Assembly: GCF_023509035.1 (NCBI RefSeq)
Contig: NZ_CP075583.1
Location: 4,774,001-4,838,000 of the forward strand
DNA length: 64,000 nucleotides
Source of the DNA: Janthinobacterium lividum
Lineage (GTDB): Bacteria; Pseudomonadota; Gammaproteobacteria; Burkholderiales; Burkholderiaceae_D
Reading direction: 5' to 3'
Part shown: positions 1 through 8,832 of the stretch, piece by piece
How positions within the stretch are numbered: the first letter of the stretch is position 1
How the letters are laid out: every line of letters begins with the position of its first letter
Program-made: the position numbers and the translations under genes
The notes under the pieces: model-generated
The model's input: the letters and a program-made list of their open reading frames with translations, nothing else
Told to the model about the DNA's origin: nothing
Database searches by the model: none

Positions 1-1234
1 TGCCGTACTCATGCGCGTTGACGAGGTCCAGCGCCGTGGCGAAATCGGGCACGCGCACGATGCACAGGACGGGGCCGAAGATTTCCTCCTTGTAGATCGT
101 CATCTCGGGCGTGACGTGGTCGAACAGGCTGCCGCCAAGGAAAAATCCTTGCTCGTGACCGGGCAAGACGAAACCGCGCCCGTCGGCCACCAGCTTGGCG
201 CCCTCTTCCACACCCTTGGCGATGTAGCCGGCGATCTTCTCCTTGTGTACTTGCGTGACGACCGGGCCCATCTCGGCCGACAAATCCATGCCCTGGGTAA
301 TCTTCAAGGCCGCGATACGCGGCACCAGTGCCTCGACTAGCTGGTCGCCGACATTGCCCACCGCGACCACCACGGAAATGGCCATGCAGCGCTCGCCGGC
401 CGAACCGAAGGCGGCGCCCATCAGAGCGTCCACCGTCTGGGGAATATCCGCGTCCGGCATGACGACCATGTGGTTTTTCGCGCCGCCCAGCGCTTGCACG
501 CGCTTGCCCTGCGCGCAGCCGGTGGCATAGATGTACTCGGCGATCGGCGTGGAACCGACAAAGCTGATGGCGCGCACATCCGGGTGATGCAGCAAGCCGT
601 CGACGGCTTCCTTATCTCCCTGCACCACATTGAAGACGCCGTCAGGCAAGCCCGCGTCCGTCAACAACTGCGCCAGCAGCAGGCTGGCCGACGGGTCGCG
701 TTCCGACGGTTTCAAGACAAAGGTATTGCCGCAGGCAATCGCCATCGGGAACATCCACATCGGCACCATGACAGGAAAGTTGAAGGGCGTGATGCCGACG
801 CAGACACCGAGCGCCTGGCGGATCGACCAGGCATCGATGCCGCCAGCTACCTGTTCCGAATATTCTCCCTTCATCATTTGCGGGATGCCGCAGGCAAACT
901 CCACCACTTCGATGCCGCGCGTCACTTCCCCTTTTGCATCCGTAAATACTTTGCCGTGCTCGGCCGTGATCAGGGCGGCCAATTGATCCGAGTGTTCTTC
1001 CAGCAATTCCTTGAACTTGAACATGACGCGTGCACGGCGCAGGGGCGAGGTTTGTGACCAGGCAGGAAACGCCGCATGGGCGGCGGCCACGGCCGCGTTC
1101 AGCTCGCTCGGCGTGGCCAGCGCCACCTTGGCCGTCACGGCGCCCGTGGCAGGATTGAAGACCTCGCTCGTGCGCTCGGAGCGTGACACCATGGGGTTGC
1201 CACCGATAAAGTGGCCGATCTGTTGCGTTGTCAT
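1..1234 (-). CDS. iolA: CoA-acylating methylmalonate/malonate-semialdehyde dehydrogenase, partial
   Basis: Last step of inositol breakdown: malonate semialdehyde plus CoA and NAD+ gives acetyl-CoA, CO2 and NADH in the cytoplasm. The reading frame opens at ATG 1234 (protein begins [12 protein letters not shown]) and stays open to the window edge, so about 411 of the usual ~500 residues are present and the C-terminus is missing. Visible family marks are the [14 protein letters not shown] segment and the catalytic-cysteine motif [17 protein letters not shown] upstream of the ATG is a good ribosome site. The gene is the last seen in the iol operon, 9 bp after iolB, which favours the inositol role over valine degradation. 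A second paralogue at 46109-47623 sits with valine genes. Family assignment is secure; the substrate split between the two copies is inferred from context. Confidence 0.93.
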   Translation of the reverse strand, partial: MTTQQIGHFIGGNPMVSRSERTSEVFNPATGAVTAKVALATPSELNAAVAAAHAAFPAWSQTSPLRRARVMFKFKELLEEHSDQLAALITAEHGKVFTDAKGEVTRGIEVVEFACGIPQMMKGEYSEQVAGGIDAWSIRQALGVCVGITPFNFPVMVPMWMFPMAIACGNTFVLKPSERDPSASLLLAQLLTDAGLPDGVFNVVQGDKEAVDGLLHHPDVRAISFVGSTPIAEYIYATGCAQGKRVQALGGAKNHMVVMPDADIPQTVDALMGAAFGSAGERCMAISVVVAVGNVGDQLVEALVPRIAALKITQGMDLSAEMGPVVTQVHKEKIAGYIAKGVEEGAKLVADGRGFVLPGHEQGFFLGGSLFDHVTPEMTIYKEEIFGPVLCIVRVPDFATALDLVNAHEYG

Positions 1235-1243
1235 TGGGGTTCC

Positions 1244-2041
1244 TTATTTGGTATTCATCAGCCACTCATGGGCCGGGTCGTTTTTGAAATGCCACACGCG
1301 TTGCGGGCCGGCCATCACGTTCAGGTAATAGCCGTCGTAGCCATACGGCACGGTCACGGGGTGGTAGCCCCTGGGCACCATCACCACGTCGTGGTTTTCC
1401 ACGGCCATGGCCTCGTCGATGGACCGGTCATCCGTGTAGACCCGTTGGAAGGCAAAGCCCTGTTCGGGATTGAGGCGGTGGTAATAGGTTTCCTCGAGCG
1501 CGCTTTCCAGCGGCACATTGTCGCTGTCGTGCTTGTGCGGCGGATAACTGGACGAATGGCCGGACGGCGTGACCACCTCGACCACCAGCAAGCCATCGGC
1601 CTCGGCCGTCTGCGGCAAGATGTCGCACACATAGCGGGTGTTGGCGCCCTTGCCGCGCACGGAACGCGTCATGGAAGACGGTTCGATCAGCCGCGCCGGA
1701 CGGTGCGTTGTGGCCGGCGCGCTGCACAGGGCCACTTCCGCAGCGCTCACGGCCGTGATGCTGACCGTTGTTTCCAGTGGAACATACACGGCATACGGCG
1801 AGCGCTCCTCGAAGACGCTCTGGCGATTGCCGATGGATTCCCAAGTCTGCTCGCCCGCCTGGACGGTGACCGTGCCCGTCAGTACAACGATGCACAGCTC
1901 ACGCTTGCCCGTCTCCAGATGCAACGGTTCCCCGGCAGCCAGGCGGTGCGCGGCAAAGCCCACATGCGTCCAGCCTGCCGACTCGGGCGTCACCTCGACG
2001 ATGGTGGAACCGGGCCGGGCCTTGACCAGTAGCGGGCTCAT
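1244..2041 (-). CDS. iolB: 5-deoxy-glucuronate isomerase
   Basis: Converts 5-deoxy-D-glucuronate to 5-dehydro-2-deoxy-D-gluconate in the inositol pathway. The product is 265 aa, as usual for IolB, a double cupin protein. Conserved IolB stretches are visible: a cupin-like PPHKHD segment, LEETYYHRLNPEQGFAFQRVY, and HPVTVPYGYDGYYLNVMAGP near the C-terminus. The start at 2041 was chosen because its ATG overlaps the iolE stop (ATGA), typical of translational coupling; the frame also stays open upstream inside iolE, but that stretch has no IolB character. It lies between iolE and iolA in a tightly packed operon. Confidence 0.93.
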   Translation of the reverse strand: MSPLLVKARPGSTIVEVTPESAGWTHVGFAAHRLAAGEPLHLETGKRELCIVVLTGTVTVQAGEQTWESIGNRQSVFEERSPYAVYVPLETTVSITAVSAAEVALCSAPATTHRPARLIEPSSMTRSVRGKGANTRYVCDILPQTAEADGLLVVEVVTPSGHSSSYPPHKHDSDNVPLESALEETYYHRLNPEQGFAFQRVYTDDRSIDEAMAVENHDVVMVPRGYHPVTVPYGYDGYYLNVMAGPQRVWHFKNDPAHEWLMNTK

Positions 2042-2958
2042 GCCGCCTCCCGGCCCAGGCGGGGAATGGCCTCGACGAGGTGAGCCAGGTAATCGTGGCC
2101 CATCTTCGCGTATTCGTAGCTGGGCGCGACGGCCGGGTCTTGCTCCGCCTCCACCACCAGCCAGCCTTCGTAACCGTGCAGATACAAACGCGTCAGGATG
2201 GCCGTAAAGTCGATGCTGCCGTCGCCTGGCACGCTGAAAGCGCCATTGATGACGGCCTGCAAGAAACTCCAGTGGCCATTGCGGGCCAGTTTCACCACGT
2301 TCGGGCGCACATCCTTGCAATGCACGTGGCAGATGCGATCGATATGCTTGTTCAAAACGGCTAGCGCGTCGCCACCGGCAAAGGTGATGTGCCCCGTGTC
2401 GAACAGCAAGCCCACTTCCGGCCCCGTCAAGGCCATCAATTGATCCACGTCCGCCGGCGTTTCCACGTAGGCGCCCATGTGGTGGTGGTAAGCCAGACGC
2501 ACGCCGTTGTCGAGCAAGTGCTTGGCAAACGCCGTCAATTTGTCGGCGTAGTCCTGCCATTGCTGTACGGACTGAAAACGCGGGCGTTTATACAGGGGGC
2601 GCGCTTCGCCCTGAATGGCGTCGGCCACTTCGCCGTAGACCATGACGCTGGCGCCGCTGTCGGCCAGCAGCCTCAAATGCGGACCGACGGCGGCGATCTC
2701 GTCTTCGACCGAGCGGTGCGCTAGGCGGCCCGAATACCAGCCGGAGACACACGCCAGGCCATACTTGCCCAGCACGGCGTTCAGAGCCGGGGCATCCTTG
2801 GGAAACTTGTTGCCCAGTTCAAACCCCACATAGCCGATCTCGGCGCCTTCCTTGAGAGCCGTTTCTAAAGGCGTCTCGCCGCCCAGGCTCGGCAAATCGT
2901 CGTTCATCCACGAGATCGGGTTGATGCCGATCTTCACATTCCAGGTTGGTGCGTTCAT
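2038..2958 (-). CDS. iolE: Inosose dehydratase (2-keto-myo-inositol dehydratase)
   Basis: Dehydrates scyllo-inosose to 3D-(3,5/4)-trihydroxycyclohexane-1,2-dione, the second chemical step after IolG. The 306-aa product has the xylose-isomerase-like TIM-barrel character of IolE. It opens with GINPISWMNDDLP, and also shows YHHHMGAYVETPADVD and LLFDTGHITFAGGD, which carry likely metal-binding His, Asp and Glu residues, plus VVEAEQDPA near the end. The gene overlaps iolD upstream (ATGA) and iolB downstream by 4 bp each. Length and motifs match the family well. Confidence 0.94.
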   Translation of the reverse strand: MNAPTWNVKIGINPISWMNDDLPSLGGETPLETALKEGAEIGYVGFELGNKFPKDAPALNAVLGKYGLACVSGWYSGRLAHRSVEDEIAAVGPHLRLLADSGASVMVYGEVADAIQGEARPLYKRPRFQSVQQWQDYADKLTAFAKHLLDNGVRLAYHHHMGAYVETPADVDQLMALTGPEVGLLFDTGHITFAGGDALAVLNKHIDRICHVHCKDVRPNVVKLARNGHWSFLQAVINGAFSVPGDGSIDFTAILTRLYLHGYEGWLVVEAEQDPAVAPSYEYAKMGHDYLAHLVEAIPRLGREAA

Positions 2959-4784
2959 TTTATTTGTCCTTGGCGGTCAAGTTCATAACGGATGCGGGCA
3001 GCTTGCACGCCGGCTTGCGTGGAGACCTCGGGCACGGCCACTTCCCACCAGCAACCACCCTCTTCGGTCGTGCGTGTATCGTCCGTATCGATGCAGATCA
3101 GATAGGTGCGCGAAGCGGTGCGCGCGCGCAGCATGGCTTGCTCCAGCTCGGCGATATTGCCCACGTGCTCACTGAGCGCGCCCAGCGACTGTGCATGCAG
3201 GGCAAAGTCGATCCGTGGGGCGCTATCGGGCAACATATTGTTGAACGAGGCATTGCCGCAGGCCTGCTGCAGGCGGTTGATGCAGCCATAGCCCCGGTTG
3301 TCGAGCACGACGATAATCAGTTTTTTGTCCAGCATGACGGAGGTGGCGATTTCCGAATTCATCATCAGGTAGCTGCCATCGCCTACCATGACGATCACTT
3401 CGCGCTCGGGTTTGGCCATCTTGACACCGAGGCCGCCGGCGATTTCATAGCCCATGCACGAGTAGCCATATTCCATGTGATAGCCGCCGGCCGTAGCAGT
3501 GCGCCACAGTTTATGCAGTTCGGCCGGCAACGTCCCTGCCGCGCAGACGACGATATCGTTGCTGGTCGAGTCGCTGGACGAACGCTGCACGGCGCCGATG
3601 ACTTCGCCGTCGTATGGCAAGCCGGCCACCTCGCGCCGGCCCGTAATGCTTTTGACTGTCTCGCGCCAGGCATTGCCCGCCTGTTGCGCGCGGTCCAGCC
3701 ACTGGCCCGCGCTGTTCCAGCTGCCCAGCAGCCGCGACAGTCCCTGCAAGCCCAGCGTCGCGTCCGCCTGCAAGCCCAGGCCACGGCGTTTCAGCGCGTC
3801 AAAACTGTTGACGTTCAGGCTGAGCAGTTGCGCCTGCGCAAACAGGGAATTCGAGCCGGTCGTGAAATCCGGCAGGCGCGTGCCGATGGCCAGCACTACG
3901 TCCGCTTCCGCCGCCAGCGCGTTGGCGGCGGGCGAGCCCGTCACGCCGATGGCGCCCAGCTGCAAAGGATGGTCCCATGGCAAGGCGCTCTTGCCGGCCT
4001 GGGTTTCCGCCACGGGAATGCCATGGCGCTCGGCAAACGCCTGCAGGGCGGCGCTGGCCTGGCCGTACAATACGCCGCCACCGGCCACGATCAGCGGCTG
4101 TTTCGCGTTTTTCAATAGCAGCGCCGCCTCTTCCAGTTCCTGCTCGACGGGCGGCACGGCACGGAAGCGCACAATGCGCGGTGCAAAGAAATCGGCCGGA
4201 TAGTCATACGCCATGGTTTGCACGTCTTGCGGCAAGGACAAGGTCACGGGGCCGCAGGCGGCCGGGTCCGTCAAGGCGGCAATCGCCCGTGGCAAGGCGG
4301 TGAGCAATTGTTCCGGATACACGATGCGGTCAAAGTAGCGCGACAGCGGCTTGAACGCATCGTTGACGGAAACGCTGCCGTCGCTGGCGTCTTCCAGTTG
4401 CTGCAACACGGGATCCGGCGCGCGCGAGACGAACACGTCGCCTGGCAAGAGCAAGACCGGCAAGCGGTTGACGTGCGCCAGCGCGGCGGCCGTCAGCAAG
4501 TTGGTGGCGCCCGGGCCGATGGAACTGGTGACAGCCATCATGCGCCGGCGCATGTGCGCTTTCGCATAGGCAATGGCCGAGTGCGCCATCGCCTGCTCGT
4601 TGTGGCCGCGGTAGGTGGGAAAGCTGTCACGGTACTGGTACAGCGCCTCGCCCAGGCCTGCCACGTTGCCGTGGCCAAAGATGGCGAAGGCGCCGCCGAA
4701 CAGGGGTTCGTCATCCTCGGTACGCAATACCGACAGATAGCGCACCAGCGCCTGCGCCATGGTCAAGCGGACAGTGGCGCTCAT
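2955..4784 (-). CDS. iolD: 3D-(3,5/4)-trihydroxycyclohexane-1,2-dione acylhydrolase, ThDP-dependent
   Basis: Opens the cyclohexanedione ring to give 5-deoxy-glucuronate. The 609-aa product belongs to the thiamine-diphosphate acetolactate-synthase superfamily. The N-terminal pyrimidine-binding domain has GHGNVAGLGEAL and THRGHNEQ-like sequence (here YRGHNEQAMAH). The C-terminal pyrophosphate domain has the motif GDGSYLMMNSEIATS, in which GDG and the following Asn region bind Mg-ThDP. ATG 4784 was chosen (MSATVRLTMAQAL) because it overlaps the iolC stop as ATGA; a frame extension 12 codons upstream would lie inside iolC. This is a standard component of the iol operon. Confidence 0.94.
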   Translation of the reverse strand: MSATVRLTMAQALVRYLSVLRTEDDEPLFGGAFAIFGHGNVAGLGEALYQYRDSFPTYRGHNEQAMAHSAIAYAKAHMRRRMMAVTSSIGPGATNLLTAAALAHVNRLPVLLLPGDVFVSRAPDPVLQQLEDASDGSVSVNDAFKPLSRYFDRIVYPEQLLTALPRAIAALTDPAACGPVTLSLPQDVQTMAYDYPADFFAPRIVRFRAVPPVEQELEEAALLLKNAKQPLIVAGGGVLYGQASAALQAFAERHGIPVAETQAGKSALPWDHPLQLGAIGVTGSPAANALAAEADVVLAIGTRLPDFTTGSNSLFAQAQLLSLNVNSFDALKRRGLGLQADATLGLQGLSRLLGSWNSAGQWLDRAQQAGNAWRETVKSITGRREVAGLPYDGEVIGAVQRSSSDSTSNDIVVCAAGTLPAELHKLWRTATAGGYHMEYGYSCMGYEIAGGLGVKMAKPEREVIVMVGDGSYLMMNSEIATSVMLDKKLIIVVLDNRGYGCINRLQQACGNASFNNMLPDSAPRIDFALHAQSLGALSEHVGNIAELEQAMLRARTASRTYLICIDTDDTRTTEEGGCWWEVAVPEVSTQAGVQAARIRYELDRQGQIK

Positions 4785-6727
4785 GCTGCACGCTCCAGGC
4801 GGTTGCGCGTACGCTGCCACAGGACAATGAGCTGCTCGAAGTTGGCGCGCACGGCGGCGATCAGGGCCGCATCGTCAAGCTCTCCGGCCAGCCAGCGGCG
4901 GCTCGGTTCCTGGAAGATGGTGCGGCCCACCATGAAGCCGCGGCACGTGGTGCTGGCCCTGGCGTGTTCAAAACTGGCGGCCAGGGCGGTAATCGGCGCA
5001 TTCAAGCCCAGTAGAACGACGCCACGGCAATACGGATCGCGCTCATGCACGAGGGCGTCGATGGCTTGCCATTGCTTGGCCGACATGCTTTCCAGTTTCC
5101 ACCATTCGGGGTAAATGCCGAGGTTGTACAGGCGCTTGACGGCGCGCAAGACGGTATCGTCACTTTGCGGCAAGGCCTCCGACGGTATGACTTCCAGCAA
5201 CAGTTCGTGACCGCTCACTTGCGCCGCGTCATACAGGGCCTTGATCTGCGCTTCCTGTTCCAGCCGGTTTTCCACGGCATCGTCCGGATGCAGTTGCACC
5301 AGGCACTTGATCACGTGTTCCTTCGGCCAGCTGAGCAGGTGCGAACCGATGGAACGGCCCCAGTCGAATTGCAGCGGGTTCGAGCCCGGCAATTCCACGG
5401 GACGGCCGATCCACCAGCCGCGCCCGGTCGCATCGTTGAGCGCATCGACGCCATAACGGCCATCGATCAGCACGCCCGTCTTGCCGGCCAGCTGCAAGGC
5501 CGTTTCCGTTTGCGCTACGGCTTGCACCATCAATTGTTTCAGAGCCGCAATGGCAGACTCGGGCGCGCCCGTCTGTTGCGCCAGCTCAAAGAATTGCGTG
5601 CGATGGTCGAAGGCGAACACGCACAGCTCATGCCACTCCTTGCGCGCCACCGTCGTGCGGTGCAAGCGGGACAAGGTGGCGTCCTGGTCCGGCTGCGTCA
5701 GCTTGGCCGCGTTGGCGAGGAAATAGTCGAGCTCGACGGGCGACGGCATGGCCGGCGCGCAGCCGTGGCGCGACACGACCAGGGCGCCGCAGCCATTCGC
5801 GTAGCGGCAGCACGCCTCGTAATCCTCGCCGCGCAGCCAGCCTTTCAGGAATCCGGAAAGAAACGCGTCGCCCGCGCCCAGCACGTTCAGCACTTCCACG
5901 CGCACGCCACGGTAGTTATACGCGTCATCCAGGCTGTGCGGCACCACATTGTCGATGACGGCGCTGCCCAGCGGCCCCCGCTTGACGACCAGGGTGGCCA
6001 GGGTGACGGCCCGCACGGTGCGCAAGCTGGCCATGATGTCGGCGCCACCGCCGGCGATCATGAATTCCTCTTCCGTGCCGACGATCAGGTCGAACTGCGG
6101 CAGGATCGCCTGCAAGTGGCGGGTCACGCCTTCGTTGGAAACGAAGCGCGTTTCGCCGTCCGCCTTGCCGGAGAGTCCCCACAGCACGGGCCGGTAATCG
6201 ATGTCGAGCACGGTGCGCACGTTGTTGGCACGCGCCAGCTTGAGCGCCTGCGTGCTGACGGCGTGCATGGCGGACGTGGAAAAATGCGTGCCGGTGATTA
6301 AGAGCGCCTTGCTCGAGGCAATGAAGGCCGCATCCACCGACGCCAGGTCGATGGCCATGTCGGCGCAATTTTCCCTGTAGAAGACCAGGGGGAAGGTGTT
6401 TTTATCCTTGATGCCTAGCATCACCAGCGCCGTCAGGCGGTCGCGGTCGATGCCGACATGGCTGACGTCGCAGCCTTCCTTCGACAAGGTGTCAGTGAGG
6501 AAACGGCCCATGTGGTCGTCGCCCACCTTCGACAGCATGGCCGATTTCAAGCCCAACCGGGCCGTGCCGAAGGCGATATTCGCCGACGAGCCGCCCAGGT
6601 ACTTGGCGAAACTGGTCGCGTCTTCCAGGGTGCTGCCGATCTGCTGCGCGTACAGGTCCACCGCCAGGCGGCCCAGGCAAATGACGTCGAGCGCGCGGCC
6701 CTGGGCAAATTGTGTCGGGTTATTCAT
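4781..6727 (-). CDS. iolC: Fused 5-dehydro-2-deoxygluconokinase / DUF2090 (probable aldolase)
   Basis: At 648 aa this is about twice the size of a plain IolC. Residues ~12-325 are a PfkB/ribokinase-type kinase, with GGSSANIAFGTARLG near 45-60 and the catalytic GAGDAF at about 284-289. It should phosphorylate 5-dehydro-2-deoxy-D-gluconate. Residues ~335-645 are a DUF2090 domain (WHELCVFAFDHRTQF, GVLIDGRYGVDAL, PEWWKLESM). DUF2090 fusions to IolC are known in proteobacteria and are thought to supply the IolJ-type aldolase that yields dihydroxyacetone phosphate and malonate semialdehyde. No separate iolJ is seen in the window, which fits. AAGGATAACC precedes ATG 6727. The aldolase role is inferred from family and context. 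Confidence 0.92.
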   Translation of the reverse strand: MNNPTQFAQGRALDVICLGRLAVDLYAQQIGSTLEDATSFAKYLGGSSANIAFGTARLGLKSAMLSKVGDDHMGRFLTDTLSKEGCDVSHVGIDRDRLTALVMLGIKDKNTFPLVFYRENCADMAIDLASVDAAFIASSKALLITGTHFSTSAMHAVSTQALKLARANNVRTVLDIDYRPVLWGLSGKADGETRFVSNEGVTRHLQAILPQFDLIVGTEEEFMIAGGGADIMASLRTVRAVTLATLVVKRGPLGSAVIDNVVPHSLDDAYNYRGVRVEVLNVLGAGDAFLSGFLKGWLRGEDYEACCRYANGCGALVVSRHGCAPAMPSPVELDYFLANAAKLTQPDQDATLSRLHRTTVARKEWHELCVFAFDHRTQFFELAQQTGAPESAIAALKQLMVQAVAQTETALQLAGKTGVLIDGRYGVDALNDATGRGWWIGRPVELPGSNPLQFDWGRSIGSHLLSWPKEHVIKCLVQLHPDDAVENRLEQEAQIKALYDAAQVSGHELLLEVIPSEALPQSDDTVLRAVKRLYNLGIYPEWWKLESMSAKQWQAIDALVHERDPYCRGVVLLGLNAPITALAASFEHARASTTCRGFMVGRTIFQEPSRRWLAGELDDAALIAAVRANFEQLIVLWQRTRNRLERAA

Positions 6728-6735
6728 GGTTATCC

Positions 6736-7521
6736 TTAAATCGTGACACCGTCGAGTTCAGCCATCAGCGTTTGCATTTCCGCACCGCCCGCCATCATGT
6801 CCAGCAAGGCATCCTTGGTCACCGTATCCTTGGTGAAGGTACCCAGCGACTTGCCCCGGTTCAACAAAGTGAACGAGTCGCCGACCGGATACGCATGGTG
6901 CACATTATGCGTAATAAAGATCACGGAAATACCCCGCTCGCGCGCCTTGTAAATCAGCTTCAATACATTGAACGATTGCTTCACGCCCAGGGCGGCCGTC
7001 GGTTCGTCGAGGATCAGCACGCGGGCGCCGAAATGAATGGCGCGGGCGATGGCCAGGCACTGTTTCTCGCCGCCCGACATGGTGCCGATGGCCTGGTGCG
7101 GGTCGCGCACCATGATGCCCATCTCGGCCAGCTTGTCGCGCGCGGTCTCGGCCGCATAGTCGATATCCATCACGGGCACCAGGCCCAGCAGCTTTTTCAT
7201 CGGCTCGCGACCCATGAAGAAATTGCGCGCCACGGACAAGAGCGGCACCAGCGCCAGGTCCTGGTAGACGGTGGCCACGCCCATGTCCAGCGCTTCGCTG
7301 GGCGAGTTGAAGACGACAGGCTTGCCATCAACCAAGTATTGTCCATCGGTGGGCTTGTGCACGCCAGCCAGGGTCTTGATCAGGGTGGACTTGCCGGCGC
7401 CGTTGTCGCCCAGCAAACAATGAACCTCCCCCTCGCGCAACCGCATGGTGATGTTTTGCAGGGCCAGTACGGAGCCGAAGCGCTTGCTGACATTTTCCAG
7501 GGCAAGAATATGCTCGCTCAT
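6736..7521 (-). CDS. Sugar (probably inositol) ABC importer ATPase, single-domain
   Basis: Energises uptake of the sugar bound by the 8833-9882 protein. The 261-aa product has one ABC domain: Walker [10 protein letters not shown], a signature loop MSGGEKQ instead of LSGGQ, Walker [12 protein letters not shown] and switch His in [10 protein letters not shown]. Most carbohydrate-uptake-2 importers (RbsA, XylG) use a ~500-aa double ATPase. This single-domain form resembles the FrcA-type ATPase of fructose and inositol importers and would act as a homodimer. It is 3 bp from the permease gene and 8 bp from iolC, so it is operon-linked. Inositol is inferred as the substrate purely from the operon. 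Confidence 0.88.
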   Translation of the reverse strand: MSEHILALENVSKRFGSVLALQNITMRLREGEVHCLLGDNGAGKSTLIKTLAGVHKPTDGQYLVDGKPVVFNSPSEALDMGVATVYQDLALVPLLSVARNFFMGREPMKKLLGLVPVMDIDYAAETARDKLAEMGIMVRDPHQAIGTMSGGEKQCLAIARAIHFGARVLILDEPTAALGVKQSFNVLKLIYKARERGISVIFITHNVHHAYPVGDSFTLLNRGKSLGTFTKDTVTKDALLDMMAGGAEMQTLMAELDGVTI

Positions 7522-7524
7522 GAT

Positions 7525-8694
7525 TTATCTCGCTTCCGTAACGCGTGAGCGTACAAAGTTATTGAACAGCACGGCGATCAGCAGCATCACGCCGAGGAAC
7601 ACGCGGAACCAGTCCGAATTGATGTTGGTATAAGTGATGCCGATCTGCACCACCCCGAAGATCAGCGCACCGAAACAGGCGCCGACGACGGAACCGTAGC
7701 CGCCCGTCAGCAAGGCGCCGCCGATGACGGCCGCGATGATGGCTTCGAATTCCTTTTGCATGCCGCGGTCGGCGGCAGCCGAACCCACGTCGCACACTTG
7801 CAATGTGGCAAACAGGCAGGCGCAGAAGGCCGTGAAGACAAACAGCGAAATCTTTACCTTGCGCACCGGCACGCCCACATTCTTGGCCGCATTGGCGTCG
7901 CCGCCGACGGCAAACATCCAGTTGCCGAAACGGGTACGCGACAGGACAAAGGCGGCGCTGGCGGCCAGCACCAGCCACCATACGATGACTTTCGGCACGC
8001 CCTTGACCAGCGGCGAGCCATCGTCAAGCACGGCGATCCAGCCATGCGCACCCATCCACTGGAACAGGCCTGTGGCAACATTGCCGTGGAACAGCAGGCT
8101 GGCCAGCCAATCCTGCGCCGCAAGGTCGCCAACGCCGCTGACGATGGTGCGGTTGGCAAACATGATCGACAGGGCCAGGGTCAGACCACGCAAGATGAAG
8201 AGGAAGGCCAGGGTAACGATAAACGATGGCAGGCGCGTCTTGATGACGATGTAGCCGTTAAGCCAGCCCAGCGCCATGGAACCGGCGAAGGCGAAAATAA
8301 TAGCGACCCACAATGGCCAGTGAAAATAAATCGTCGGGATAGCGATCATCATGCCGGCAAAGCCGATCATGGAGCCAATCGACAGGTCGAATTCACCGGC
8401 GATCATCAACAGGCAGGCGCCAATGGCGATGATGCCCAGGTAGGATGCCACTTGCATCCAGTTGACGACGCCGTCGAGGTTGAACATGCCGGAATCGCCG
8501 GCCGTGATGACGAAGAAGGCAAACACGAGCACCGCGCCGGAAATCGAGGCGAACTCGGGGCGGCCAAAAAACCGTTTGACCCAGCTGGTCGTGCCCACGC
8601 GTTCGTCGGCGGCGACGACTGTCTTGCTGGAGGCGCCGGGAGGCGGAGGAGGATACTTGCCGGGGCTAGCCAGGCTGGATTTGAGCGCAGTCAT
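7525..8694 (-). CDS. Sugar (probably inositol) ABC importer permease
   Basis: Integral membrane subunit of the importer, 389 aa, of the ribose/xylose/inositol type (BPD_transp_2). After a Pro-rich cytoplasmic N-terminus (KYPPPPPGASS) there are about ten hydrophobic segments. The family signature GEFDLSIGSMIGFAGM follows segment two, and a second conserved stretch is AAVIGGALLTGGYGSVVGACFGALIFG near the C-terminus. ATG 8694 was chosen because AAAGGAC lies 6 bp upstream; the frame extends 12 codons further without a good ribosome site. It is the middle gene between the binding protein (138 bp upstream, with a stem-loop in the gap) and the ATPase. Confidence 0.9.
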   Translation of the reverse strand: MTALKSSLASPGKYPPPPPGASSKTVVAADERVGTTSWVKRFFGRPEFASISGAVLVFAFFVITAGDSGMFNLDGVVNWMQVASYLGIIAIGACLLMIAGEFDLSIGSMIGFAGMMIAIPTIYFHWPLWVAIIFAFAGSMALGWLNGYIVIKTRLPSFIVTLAFLFILRGLTLALSIMFANRTIVSGVGDLAAQDWLASLLFHGNVATGLFQWMGAHGWIAVLDDGSPLVKGVPKVIVWWLVLAASAAFVLSRTRFGNWMFAVGGDANAAKNVGVPVRKVKISLFVFTAFCACLFATLQVCDVGSAAADRGMQKEFEAIIAAVIGGALLTGGYGSVVGACFGALIFGVVQIGITYTNINSDWFRVFLGVMLLIAVLFNNFVRSRVTEAR

Positions 8695-8775
8695 ACAAAG
8701 TCCTTTCACAATACTGAGTAGCAATTTCAATTACTTTCCTGCCAGCATCGCTGGCGCCAGGCGTGTTCCTCCCAT

Positions 8776-8798
8776 GCGCCGCCCGCGGAAGGCGGCGC
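8776..8798 (-). other. Intercistronic stem-loop after the binding-protein gene
   Basis: Arms GCGCCGCC and GGCGGCGC (8 bp, perfect) enclose a 7-base loop. It lies 35 bp past the binding-protein stop and before the permease start, with no T-run, so it does not look like a full terminator. Such hairpins commonly protect the upstream message and let the binding protein be made in excess. The role is inferred from position. Confidence 0.55.
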
Positions 8799-8832
8799 GG
8801 CGCTGGGTAACTCCCGGTGGCGACTGTATGGA

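Noticed and set aside
2946..4118. 390-codon open frame on the plus strand
   Set aside because: Antisense to iolD, which has full ThDP-enzyme motifs.
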